From Gammaproteobacteria bacterium RIFOXYD12_FULL_61_37 (GTDB lineage Bacteria > Pseudomonadota > Gammaproteobacteria > Chromatiales > Chromatiaceae), in contig MGZB01000024.1 in the NCBI GenBank assembly GCA_001801995.1, positions 1 through 41,445 of the forward strand: 41,445 nucleotides of DNA, in the 5' to 3' direction. A program made the translations under genes and the position numbers. The notes under the pieces are model-generated. The model did no database searches, was not told where the DNA came from, and worked only from the letters and a program-made list of their open reading frames with translations. Within the stretch, counting starts at the first letter, position 1. Each line of letters opens with the position of its first letter. Below, in pieces: positions 15,947-24,577 of the stretch.

Positions 15947-18900
15947 CTAACCCGCCGATTCCGGGCTTTCCTTGCGCCACTGCCGCAATATCTCCAGTGC
16001 CTCGGTGTATTCGAAGCGGGAGACTTGATGCACCAGCATCTTGCCCGCCGGTCCTAGCGCGGCCTTGAGCAGGTCCGCGTTTTCCGTGACCAGGCGATTG
16101 ACGCTGGCGTCGGCCATTTCCAGCAGGGGTTGCAGTTCGTTCAGCAGGCGCTGCAAGTGTTGCGGGTCCACCGTGACGGCCGCCTCCGCAACCGGACCCA
16201 GTGCCGCGAGCACGGCGGCGGAGAGTTGCCGGTAGGCCTGCTCCAGGGCGTCGATCCCCGGCGCCAGCGCGCCGACATCCCCCCCGCCCCGGATGGCTGA
16301 CTCCAATTCGTCCGAGAGTTGCTGTACCTGGACTGCCCCCAGATTACCGGCAGCCCCCTTGAGGGAATGGGCCAGGAGTTGCGCCGCCTCGCGGTCGCCC
16401 GCTGCCAGCCGTTCGCGCAATTGGGCCATGTCGTTGCCGTGTTCGCTGGCGAAATGGCGCAGGATGCGCATATAGGCATCCTGTTTGCCACTGAGGGTTC
16501 TCAGTCCCCGGACGGTATCGAGGGCGGGAATGGCGCCCAGCCTTGCGATGCTGTCCTCCTCTCCCGAAGTCGCCTGGACTGGGATTATCTTTGGACCGGT
16601 TTCGGCGGGTTTCGCCGACAGCCATTTCAGCAAGGTGAGGTAGAGGGTATCGGGATCGACCGGCTTGGCGACGAAGTCGTTCATCCCCGCCGCCAGGCAG
16701 GCGTGCCGGTCCTCTATGAAGACATTGGCGGTCATGGCCAGAATCGGCAGGGTCTCGCGGCCCGGCAGGGCGCGGATGGCGCGGGTTGCCGCCAGCCCGT
16801 CCATCTCCGGCATCTGCACGTCCATGAGCACCAGGTTGTAATCCTGGGCCTGGACCTTGGCCAAGGCGTCGAGCCCATCCACCGCCGTATCCACCCTGAA
16901 GCCCAGATCGTGCAGCAGTTCCAGGGCGACCTCCCGGTTGATCGCGTTATCCTCGGCCAGCAGGAGCCGGGCATCGGCGGGCCGAGGCAGGGCCGCTTCC
17001 GCTCCGGCCCGTGGCGGGGGATTCGACAGGGTCAATGCCTTGCCCCAGCCCAGCCAGACATCGAACCAGAAGCTGCTGCCCCGGCCGGGCTCGCTCTCCA
17101 CCCCGGCATCGCCGCCCATCATCCGCGCCAGGCTGCGGGTAATGGCCAGCCCCAGCCCGGTGCCGCCGTACTTGCGGGTGGTGGATACGTCGGCCTGTTC
17201 GAAGATCTCGAACAGGCGGGGGATCTTGTCGGCCGTGATGCCGATGCCCGTGTCGCGTACCTCGAAGCGGAACTGGCAGGCGCTGGGGGTCTCTTCCAGA
17301 AGCCGGGCGCTCAGGGTGATGACGCCCCGCTCGGTGAACTTGACGGCATTACCCGCGTAGTTGAGCAGGGCCTGTTGCAGACGGGTGACATCGCCGCGCA
17401 ACCAGAGATTGAGCCGGTCGCCCTCCACCGCCAGGGTCAGACCCTTGGCCGCCGCCTGCGGGGCAATCAAGGATTGGACCTGGTCTATCAGTCCCCCCAG
17501 CAGAAAATCGGTGTTCTCCAGCACCATCCGTCCGGCCTCGATCTTGGAGATGTCCAGGATGTCGTTGATGACCGACAGCAGGTGATGGGAGGCGGCGATG
17601 ATCTTCTCCAACTGCTCGCGCTGGTGTGGCGTCGGCCCGCTGCGATGGAGCAGATGGGTGAGGCCGAGGATGGCGTTCATGGGGGTGCGTATCTCATGGC
17701 TCATGTTGGCCAGGAAGGCACTCTTGGCGCAGTTGGCGGATTCGGCCTGCTGACGTGCCTCTTCCAGTTGCGTCGTGCGCTCATGCACCAGTTCTTCCAG
17801 GTGATGGCGGTGGCGGTCCAGTTCCTCGCCCATCCGTTTCTTTTCGGTAATGTCCTCGTTGACGGCCACGTAGTGGGTGATGCGCCCATCCGGTTGGCGG
17901 ATGGGGGTGATGATGGCGAATTCGCAGAACTCACTGCCGTCCTTGCGCCTGTTGTAGAACTCGCCCTTCCAGCTCCGGCCCTGGGTCAGGGTCGCCCAGA
18001 GGGCGTCGAAGACGGCCTTGGGCGTCTTGCCCGATTGCAGAATGCGCAGGCTCCGTCCCATGGCCTCCTCGCGGCTGTAGCCGGTGCTGCGGACGAAGGA
18101 GTCGTTGACGTACTCGATCCGGCCCGCCAGATCGGTAATAGCGATGGTCTCGGGGCTTTGCTCCACCGCCAGGGAGAGTTTGCGGAGCTGTTCCTCGGCG
18201 GCGCGGCGCGCGGAGATGTCTTCACCGGAACTCAAGGTGCCGGTGATCCGCCCGTTGTCGTCGGTCAAGATGGCGTTGTGCCAGGCGACCAGGATCTCGC
18301 GGCCGTCACGGTGCAACACCCGGTTCTCGAAATACTCCACGGGGGCGAGTTCCCCTGCCATGATTCGCAGAAAAACGGGGTAGACCAGCTCCATGCCCTC
18401 CGGCTGCGGCAGGCAGGTGCTGAACCAATCACGCCCGATCAGCTCGCCCTCGGCGAAGCCCATGAGTTCATACCCCTTGCGATTGATCATGGTGATGCGG
18501 CCCTCGGTGTCCAGGGCAACCATGAGGGTCTGCACCGTGTCGAGATAGCCTTGATTGAGGTCGCGTTCCCGTTTCAGCTCGTCTCGGGCCTGCCTCATCT
18601 CGGTAATGTCGCGGGCGATGCCGAAAAGGCCGATGGTCTTTCCCTCGGGATCACGCAACGGGCCTTTGGTCGTCAGAAAGGTGCGCATCCCCCCGCCGGA
18701 TGTGGCCAACTGCTCCTCGATGACACGGACAATCCCTCTGGCGATGACCTCTCGATTGTCGGCGATGACCCGCTCGGCCTGATCGGCCGGGAAAACGTAA
18801 CTTTCATCCCGCCCGAGCACCTCCTCCCGCGTCTTTCCGACAATGATCGACGCCTGCCGGTTGAACAGGTTGAAACGTCCCGCCAGGTCCTGGGCAAAGA

Positions 18901-20215
18901 TGGCGTCCGTGGAACTGTCGGCGATGGCGGCCAGTAATTGCAGGGATTGCAGGTGCCGGGACTGGATCTCACGCTCGCGCTCTGAGATGGCCAAAGCCTG
19001 CCGCTGGCGAATGACCATCGTGGCGGTGCTGACCATAAACAGGGAGAGCAGCCCCGCCAGGGAGATCCAGAGGATGCCGAGCAGGGCATCCTCATAGACC
19101 TCCGCCCGGTCCAGCTTGGCGATCAGCATCCAGTCCGTGCCCGCGATGGCCCGCACCACGCCGATGACCGCCTCGCCCCGGTGGTCGATCCCCTCCACCG
19201 CCTCGCCCGGCTTGGCCTCGCCGCGCAACACACGGGCGGCAGGCAACAGGGGTTCCGAAAGGGGCGCGCGCAGCCGCGCGGCCGTGTCACTGCGATGCCT
19301 CAGCTCGTTGAGAAAGAGCACATCCTCGCCATCGCGGCGGAACAGCAGGGTCTCGGCGGTGCGGCTGGGCACCGGCCACTCCTGGATATAGGGGAAGAGG
19401 AAGACCTTGGGATCGATGCAGACCACCACCGCGTAACGGGTTTGCGCGGGGGTGGCGGACAGGGGCACCACCAGGGCCAAATGGGACTGGAACTGTTCCT
19501 TTTCCGTCTTGCCGTAATAGAGTTCGCTCATTTCGACCTGGCCGCTGGCCAGGGCGCGGTCGAGGGCCTGTTTCACCGGGGAAGCAAGGATCGGCGCATG
19601 ATCCCCCGCCCTCAGCAGCAGGTTCCCCCCGGCATCGATCAGCGCCAAGGACCGGTAGCCCATGAGGCTACGGAACTCCTCCATGCGTTTGAGGATCTTG
19701 TCCCGGTCCTCCAGATCGCCCTGCTCGCGCCAGCGGATCAGCCGTTCGTTGAAGGCCGTGGCGCCCTGCATCCACTCCGTGTCCCGCCGCCGCTCCTCCA
19801 GCCAGAGGCCGATCTGGGAGGCCTTGAGATCGGCGATGGTCTGGAGCCGGGCCACATCCCCGTCCCTGTGGTAAGAAAGGCTGTGGAAAACGGCCCCCAG
19901 CGTCAGGGCAATGATGGTGGCGGCGATGAGCAACAACACCGGCAACAACGGACGTAGCGCCAGCGGCTCCTCGGGGGCCGATCCCTGGGCGGCGGGGCGC
20001 CGCAACAACCCATAGAGTATCGGCGCGGTGACCGCGATGAAGAGCCAGCCCTTGAGGGTATTGGCCAGGGTGATCCGCTCCGCGTCAGCGAAGAATATCG
20101 CCACCGCCCTATCGGAGAAGAAAATCCAGGTGGCGGCGAAGACGACGTAGAGCATCGCGACCGTCAACGCCCTGGAGCGAGAGAAAGGCGGAGCCGGTTC
20201 ACTCAGGTCGGTCAT
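15947..20215 (-). CDS. Unorthodox hybrid histidine kinase (PAS x3, HisKA, HATPase, REC, Hpt)
   Basis: The 1422-residue membrane kinase has three N-terminal helices (about 20-112), a periplasmic sensor region (about 113-375), another helix (about 380-402), and three PAS domains (about 430-545, 550-670, 680-795). HisKA follows with phospho-His near residue 840 in [18 protein letters not shown], then HATPase ([27 protein letters not shown]), a receiver ([32 protein letters not shown]) and Hpt ([15 protein letters not shown]). This is the BarA/ArcB-type four-step phosphorelay design. Its final response regulator is not adjacent. ATG at 20215 with GGAG 9 bases ahead was preferred over an in-frame TTG two codons upstream. 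Confidence 0.92.
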   Translation of the reverse strand: MTDLSEPAPPFSRSRALTVAMLYVVFAATWIFFSDRAVAIFFADAERITLANTLKGWLFIAVTAPILYGLLRRPAAQGSAPEEPLALRPLLPVLLLIAATIIALTLGAVFHSLSYHRDGDVARLQTIADLKASQIGLWLEERRRDTEWMQGATAFNERLIRWREQGDLEDRDKILKRMEEFRSLMGYRSLALIDAGGNLLLRAGDHAPILASPVKQALDRALASGQVEMSELYYGKTEKEQFQSHLALVVPLSATPAQTRYAVVVCIDPKVFLFPYIQEWPVPSRTAETLLFRRDGEDVLFLNELRHRSDTAARLRAPLSEPLLPAARVLRGEAKPGEAVEGIDHRGEAVIGVVRAIAGTDWMLIAKLDRAEVYEDALLGILWISLAGLLSLFMVSTATMVIRQRQALAISEREREIQSRHLQSLQLLAAIADSSTDAIFAQDLAGRFNLFNRQASIIVGKTREEVLGRDESYVFPADQAERVIADNREVIARGIVRVIEEQLATSGGGMRTFLTTKGPLRDPEGKTIGLFGIARDITEMRQARDELKRERDLNQGYLDTVQTLMVALDTEGRITMINRKGYELMGFAEGELIGRDWFSTCLPQPEGMELVYPVFLRIMAGELAPVEYFENRVLHRDGREILVAWHNAILTDDNGRITGTLSSGEDISARRAAEEQLRKLSLAVEQSPETIAITDLAGRIEYVNDSFVRSTGYSREEAMGRSLRILQSGKTPKAVFDALWATLTQGRSWKGEFYNRRKDGSEFCEFAIITPIRQPDGRITHYVAVNEDITEKKRMGEELDRHRHHLEELVHERTTQLEEARQQAESANCAKSAFLANMSHEIRTPMNAILGLTHLLHRSGPTPHQREQLEKIIAASHHLLSVINDILDISKIEAGRMVLENTDFLLGGLIDQVQSLIAPQAAAKGLTLAVEGDRLNLWLRGDVTRLQQALLNYAGNAVKFTERGVITLSARLLEETPSACQFRFEVRDTGIGITADKIPRLFEIFEQADVSTTRKYGGTGLGLAITRSLARMMGGDAGVESEPGRGSSFWFDVWLGWGKALTLSNPPPRAGAEAALPRPADARLLLAEDNAINREVALELLHDLGFRVDTAVDGLDALAKVQAQDYNLVLMDVQMPEMDGLAATRAIRALPGRETLPILAMTANVFIEDRHACLAAGMNDFVAKPVDPDTLYLTLLKWLSAKPAETGPKIIPVQATSGEEDSIARLGAIPALDTVRGLRTLSGKQDAYMRILRHFASEHGNDMAQLRERLAAGDREAAQLLAHSLKGAAGNLGAVQVQQLSDELESAIRGGGDVGALAPGIDALEQAYRQLSAAVLAALGPVAEAAVTVDPQHLQRLLNELQPLLEMADASVNRLVTENADLLKAALGPAGKMLVHQVSRFEYTEALEILRQWRKESPESAG

Positions 20216-20337
20216 GGACAAGGCTCCAGGCAGCGATTCCAGGGAAGAAACGGGACCCGGAAACCCGCCGGGGCAGGCCCGCCGAATTCTCGGGGTACCC
20301 AGAGTCTAGCCGGGGGAGGGTGAAGTGCAAGGTTGAT

Positions 20338-20502
20338 CCTAAATTCATTGACTTAACCGCAAAGAGCGCAAAGTACGCAAAGAGATACAATGACTTACCT
20401 GCGTTCCCCGTCCAAACCGGCAACTGTATGCAGGGAAGGACTCAACTCGATGTTTTCCCTCGCGATCTTTGCGTCCTTTGCGGTTGAACTGCGGTTTTTG
20501 GG
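20338..20502. mobile_element. MITE family 1, copy D, with TTGAT target duplication
   Basis: 165-bp copy from CCTAAATTCATTG to GGTTTTTGGG, flanked by TTGAT at 20333-20337 and 20503-20507. Its left arm holds CGCAAAG units at 9-bp spacing after TTAACCGCAAAG. Located between the divergent hybrid kinase and DgcZ-like genes, so it may carry or displace their promoters. Confidence 0.85.
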
Positions 20503-20596
20503 TTGATAGGTTCTACCGCGCTTCGCGTTTCGGCGGTCTATGCTATTTTGCTGTGAGGCGCCCTGAAAGGGGGCGTTCACATAAGGAGGAAAAAAG

Positions 20597-21493
20597 ATGC
20601 CCAATATCACCACAGAAGAACTCCAGGCCGTCTTGCAGCAATTGGAACAGGCCATCTACAACCACGAACAGTGGGCGAAGTCCTTCGACCGCACCCTGAT
20701 TTGCCGGGGCAGCCACAACCCCCGCGATATCGAAGATAACGCCCACCACCTCTGTCCCTTCGGCCAGTGGTATTACCAACTGTCGCCGGACAGCCTGCGT
20801 CAACTGCCCGCGTTCCAGGCCATCGGTCTGGAGCATAAGCAGATGCATCGCCAGGCCACCCAGCTCCTGCGGGTCAGCCTCGCCGGCGGCGGGATTTCAC
20901 CCCAGGATTACGATCTCTTCGCCAACGCCATGGAACGGTTGCGCCTGGAAATTCACACCCTCAAGCGCGAACTGGCGGAAACGCTCTACAACCGCGACCC
21001 CCTCACGGGCGCCAACACCCGCACCGGCTTGCTGACCAAGCTCCGTGAGCAACAGGAACTGGTCCGACGCGGGGTGCAGCCCTGCGCCATCGTCATGATG
21101 GATCTGGACCACTTCAAGTCCGTCAACGACACCTATGGGCATTCCACGGGCGATCGCGTGCTCGTCGCCATCACGGGTTACGTCATTGAGCACCTGCGTC
21201 CCTACGACAAGCTGTTTCGTTATGGCGGCGAGGAATTCGTGATCTGCCTGCCCGGCTTGGAGCTGGAAGTGGCCCGAGAGGTCATAGAGCGGTTGCGCCA
21301 AGGCGTCGCCGCCAACCCGATCGAAACCGCCGGCGGCCAGCCGATCCAGGTCTCCGCCTCGTTCGGCTTCACCATGATCGCTTCGGACATCTCCGTGGAG
21401 GAATCCCTCGACCGCGCCGACAGCGCCCTCTACCAGGCCAAGAACGAGGGGCGGAACTGCACCCGCTCCTGGAAACCCGGCCTGGAGGCATAA
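20597..21493 (+). CDS. dgcZ: Zinc-sensing diguanylate cyclase, DgcZ-like (CZB-GGDEF)
   Basis: Makes c-di-GMP from two GTP. The 298-residue protein matches E. coli DgcZ (YdeH) in size and layout: an N-terminal chemoreceptor zinc-binding domain with His23, Cys53, His80 and His84 in the positions of the DgcZ zinc ligands (HEQW, LCPFGQWY, EHKQMH), and a C-terminal GGDEF domain with active-site GGEEF (210-214) and product-inhibition site RPYD (201-204, RxxD five residues ahead). Zinc binding inhibits DgcZ activity in E. coli; the same is expected here. A strong AGGAGG lies about 8 bases before the ATG. No membrane segment, so cytoplasmic. Confidence 0.9.
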   Translation: MPNITTEELQAVLQQLEQAIYNHEQWAKSFDRTLICRGSHNPRDIEDNAHHLCPFGQWYYQLSPDSLRQLPAFQAIGLEHKQMHRQATQLLRVSLAGGGISPQDYDLFANAMERLRLEIHTLKRELAETLYNRDPLTGANTRTGLLTKLREQQELVRRGVQPCAIVMMDLDHFKSVNDTYGHSTGDRVLVAITGYVIEHLRPYDKLFRYGGEEFVICLPGLELEVAREVIERLRQGVAANPIETAGGQPIQVSASFGFTMIASDISVEESLDRADSALYQAKNEGRNCTRSWKPGLEA

Positions 21494-21508
21494 CCGCGCC
21501 CCAGAGCC

Positions 21509-21669
21509 CACCCCCAAAAACTCCGCTGGGCTCCGTTTTTGACCCCTCAAGGGGCAAGAAACACTTGGGGCGGCCCGGCGTGCCGCTCGTTTTCCCACCC
21601 CCAAAAACTCCGCTGGGCTCCGTTTTTGACCCCTCAAGGGGCAAGAAACACTTGGGGCGGCCCGGCGTG
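21509..21669. repeat. Tandem duplication of a 74-bp terminator-like unit
   Basis: Bases 21509-21582 are repeated identically at 21596-21669 (87-bp period, 13-base spacer). Each unit includes complementary stretches around CCAAAAACTCCGC...CCGTTTTTGA and CCCCTCAAGGGG, so each can fold. Directly behind the cyclase gene; probably a duplicated transcription terminator. Confidence 0.8.
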
Positions 21670-21697
21670 TTTCTTGAGAGAGAATGAAAATGGACAG

Positions 21698-21757
21698 GGT
21701 AGGTCGGCCTTCAGGCCGTCCATCAGCGCCGCAGCCGGCCTGAAGGCCGGCCTACCC
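21698..21757. repeat. REP-like hairpin, copy 2
   Basis: Second copy of the hairpin at 15868-15928, with GGGTAGGTCGGCCTTCAGGC and GCCTGAAGGCCGGCCTACCC arms; arms and loop differ at only a few bases from copy 1. Confidence 0.75.
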
Positions 21758-21904
21758 AACTCGGCGTTTGATGCCCGTCTCATTCCCGCTGCCTCGGCAA
21801 ACAGCGACAGGGAACAGGTCTACAATGTCAGTAGGTTGGCGTCCCAAACGTGGTGGTATCGGCGGTGAGAGAATGGAGGTTCGATCGACCGCCAGAGAGA
21901 TTCG

Positions 21905-24253
21905 ATGAGCCTGCGTAGACTGGTTCCTTCACTCATCATCTTCACAGCCCTGATCTTGGCCGGTCTCCTCTCTGTGGGATCGAACCATTTTCTCTTGAAG
22001 GGCTATGCGGTTGTCGAGCAGCAACAGATGCTGGCCAATCTCCAGCGTCTCCGGCATGCCCTGTCGTCCGAGCTGGATGCCCTGCGTTTCCTGGCCAAGG
22101 ATTGGGCCTTCTGGGACGACAGCTATCAATTCATGGAGACGCGGGACGAGGCGTTTCTCCAATCGAACCTGGTCGATACCACCTTTACCAATTTGCGCCT
22201 GAATCTGATCCTGTTCCTGGACAGCAACGGGGCACCTGCCTTTGCCGGGGCCTTCGATCTGGAGCAGAAAAAGCGGGTTGCCTTGCCGTCTGGGCTGGAT
22301 GCCCATATCGGCCCCGGCGGGCTGCTGTTGACCTCGGGGGAGACCAAAGACACGCGCCAGGGTTTTCTCGCCCTGCCCGGCGGGTTATTGATGGTGGCGG
22401 CCGCCCCCATCCTGACCAGCAACAATGAGGGTCCGGCGCGGGGCGCCCTGGTCATGGCGCGTTTCATGACCGAGGCGGAATGGGCGCGCGTTGCCGAGCG
22501 GGTGCAATTGCCTTTGCGGACGGCCCCGGTCGCGGGGGGAGAGGCGGTCGATCCGGAGCCCCTGGTCAAGATCCTGGGCGAGAATCGCATCGCCGGGATA
22601 CTGCCCCTGACCGGTCTCACCGGGCAGCCGGTCCTGCGGCTGACCCTGGAAAATTCCCGCGCCGTCATGGGGGAGGGCCGCAAGAGCGCCCGCTATTTCG
22701 CCATCGCCCTCTGCCTGATCTCCGGCTTCTACATGCTCTTGATCTGGGGCCTGCTGGAACGGCTGGTGATCGCCCCCCTGCTCCGGCTGAGCGGCGATAC
22801 CCGCCGGATCACCTCCACGAGCGAACACAGCGCCCGCGTGGTGGCCCAGGGGCCGCTGGAGCTGCGCTCCCTGGAGCGGGACATCAATGAGATGCTCGGG
22901 GCACTGGAGCGGTCGCAGCAACAGACCCTCGAAGAGGGACGCCGTCTGGAGCATCTGGCCCACCACGATGCCCTGACGGGCCTGCCGAACCGGTTGCTGC
23001 TGGAGGCGCGCCTGAACCACGCCTTGCAGCAGGCGCGGCGCGGCGGCCGACGCATCGCCGTCCTGTTCCTCGACCTGGACCGCTTCAAACTGATCAACGA
23101 CAACCTGGGACACCCCATCGGCGACAAGCTGCTGCAACGGGTCGCGGAGCGCCTGACCGCCCTGCTCCGCAGCGAGGACACCGTGGCGCGGCTCGGCGGG
23201 GATGAGTTCACCCTGGTCCTGGAACACCTCTCCCACATCGGGGTGGCCGCCTCGGTCGCCCGCAAGGTGCTCAAGGCCCTCACCCAGCCCTTTGAAGTGG
23301 ACGGCCACGAGCTTTCCATCAGCGCCAGCATCGGTATCGCCCTGTTCCCGGACAACGCCGACGCGGCCGACCTGCTCCTGCAACGGGCCGACCTCGCCAT
23401 GTACAAGGCCAAGGAATCCGGCCGCAATGCCTTTGCCTTCTACTCCAGCGACCTTACCTTCAGCGCCTCCGATTACTACGCCCTGGAGCTTGATCTGAAG
23501 CGGGCGCTGGGCCGCGAGGAATTCCGAATCCACCTGCAACCCCTGGTCGATCCGAGCGGCAACCTGGTGGGAGCCGAGGCCCTGTTGCGCTGGCACCATC
23601 CCCAGCGGGGGCTGTTGCTGCCGGGGGATTTCATCACCCTGGCCGAGGAGTCGGGGGTGATAGTCCCCATCGGCCAATGGCTGCTGGAAAGCCTTTGCGG
23701 CCATGCCGCCGCCTGGGCCGGCCCGCCGCTTCGCATCGCCGTCAATCTCTCCAGCCGCCAACTGCTGGACGAGGATCTGCCGCGCCTGGCGGAACAGGCC
23801 CTGAAAAGGGGCAACCTCCCGCCCCAGCGTCTGGAACTGGAGATCGCCGAGGAGATGGTTGCCGAGCGCGTCGAGGAGTACTCCGGGGTATTGGAGCAGC
23901 TTCACGCCCTGGGGATCGGCATCGCCCTGGACAAATTCGGCGCCGGCCATCTGTCCCCGGCCGATCTGGCCCGGTTGCCCCTCACGCGGGTCAAGACCGA
24001 CCTCTCGCTCATGGCGCAACTGCCGGAGACGCCGGAACAGGGCTCCGCCATGCGGGCCGTCATCGCCATGGCCCACGGCCTGGGGCTGAAAGTGACCGCC
24101 AAGGGCGTGGAGACCCCGGCCCAGCGCGACCTGCTCGTCGCCCTCGGCTGCGACGAGATGCAAGGCTTCCTGTTCGGCGGGCCGGTCGAGCTGTCCGCCT
24201 TTTCGCCTCTATTCAGGAATGGCTTCACTCCCCGTCGTTATGAAAATCCGTAG
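21905..24253 (+). CDS. CHASE4-HAMP-GGDEF-EAL protein with degenerate EAL
   Basis: Membrane c-di-GMP protein of 782 residues. TM1 near 8-28; periplasmic CHASE4-type sensor (AFWDDSYQFMETRDEAFLQSN) to about 255; TM2 near 262-285; HAMP; GGDEF domain about 345-510 with intact GGDEF and an RSED inhibitory site; EAL domain about 525-775. The EAL opening (EALLRW) and VNLSS are kept, but the metal motif DDFGTG is DKFGAG and AEGVET is AKGVET, two acid-to-lysine changes at catalytic positions. It is therefore likely a cyclase or c-di-GMP receptor rather than a phosphodiesterase. ATG follows a purine-rich GAGAGATTCG leader. Confidence 0.9.
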   Translation: MSLRRLVPSLIIFTALILAGLLSVGSNHFLLKGYAVVEQQQMLANLQRLRHALSSELDALRFLAKDWAFWDDSYQFMETRDEAFLQSNLVDTTFTNLRLNLILFLDSNGAPAFAGAFDLEQKKRVALPSGLDAHIGPGGLLLTSGETKDTRQGFLALPGGLLMVAAAPILTSNNEGPARGALVMARFMTEAEWARVAERVQLPLRTAPVAGGEAVDPEPLVKILGENRIAGILPLTGLTGQPVLRLTLENSRAVMGEGRKSARYFAIALCLISGFYMLLIWGLLERLVIAPLLRLSGDTRRITSTSEHSARVVAQGPLELRSLERDINEMLGALERSQQQTLEEGRRLEHLAHHDALTGLPNRLLLEARLNHALQQARRGGRRIAVLFLDLDRFKLINDNLGHPIGDKLLQRVAERLTALLRSEDTVARLGGDEFTLVLEHLSHIGVAASVARKVLKALTQPFEVDGHELSISASIGIALFPDNADAADLLLQRADLAMYKAKESGRNAFAFYSSDLTFSASDYYALELDLKRALGREEFRIHLQPLVDPSGNLVGAEALLRWHHPQRGLLLPGDFITLAEESGVIVPIGQWLLESLCGHAAAWAGPPLRIAVNLSSRQLLDEDLPRLAEQALKRGNLPPQRLELEIAEEMVAERVEEYSGVLEQLHALGIGIALDKFGAGHLSPADLARLPLTRVKTDLSLMAQLPETPEQGSAMRAVIAMAHGLGLKVTAKGVETPAQRDLLVALGCDEMQGFLFGGPVELSAFSPLFRNGFTPRRYENP

Positions 24254-24499
24254 GGCGGATAAGCCTAACCCCCCTCATTTAACCGCAAAGGCCGCGAAGG
24301 AACGCTAAGGAATTCATTGGCTTGTCCAGGTTCCGGCCCTGACCAGGAAGGTAGGAGCAAAGATAAAGGCATCGGGTTGTTTTCCTTAGCGTTCTTTGCG
24401 TCCTTTGCGGTTGAAAAGAGGTTTCTAGGATAAGCGCAGCGCATCCGCCGTGTCCGGCAACGCTGTGGTGGATGCGCTATCGCTTATCCACCCTACGCA
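24249..24499. repeat. Palindromic GTAGGGTGGATAAGCG-type repeat, split by MITE copy E
   Basis: Left piece CGTAGGGCGGATAAG ends at 24263; the right piece resumes as ATAAGCGCAGCGCATCCGCC and the partner arm GGTGGATGCGC...CTTATCCACCCTACG ends at 24499. Removing copy E and one ATAAG gives an unbroken palindrome of the type widely scattered in proteobacterial intergenic DNA. Confidence 0.75.
24264..24429. mobile_element. MITE family 1, copy E, with ATAAG target duplication
   Basis: 166-bp copy from CCTAACCCCC to GGTTTCTAGG. ATAAG occurs on both sides (24259-24263, 24430-24434) and the insertion interrupts another repeat, which is direct evidence of transposition. Interior type as copy B. Confidence 0.88.
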
Positions 24500-24504
24500 A
24501 TTTT

Positions 24505-24547
24505 CCATCCTTTGGTCCATAACCGGTGCATCCCTGCACCATTTCTC
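24505..24547 (-). repeat. 43-bp hairpin repeat, copy 2
   Basis: Reads CCATCCTTTGGTCC then ATAACCGGTGCATCCCTGCA and CCATTTCTC; the complement matches 10420-10461 with few differences. Core hairpin GGTGCATCCCTGCACC. Confidence 0.7.
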
Positions 24548-24577
24548 ATCTTCCGGGGTGGCGGACCGCCATGATCG

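Noticed and set aside
10141-24434. Idea that the repeats form a CRISPR array
   Set aside because: Copies are 166 bp, kilobases apart, inverted-repeat ended and flanked by target duplications; there are no short regular spacers and no cas genes.
10141-24434. Assigning MITE family 1 to Tn3-derived miniature elements because of 5-bp duplications and long ends
   Set aside because: The ends (CCTAA) do not resemble the GGGG termini of Tn3 elements; the parent family is left open.
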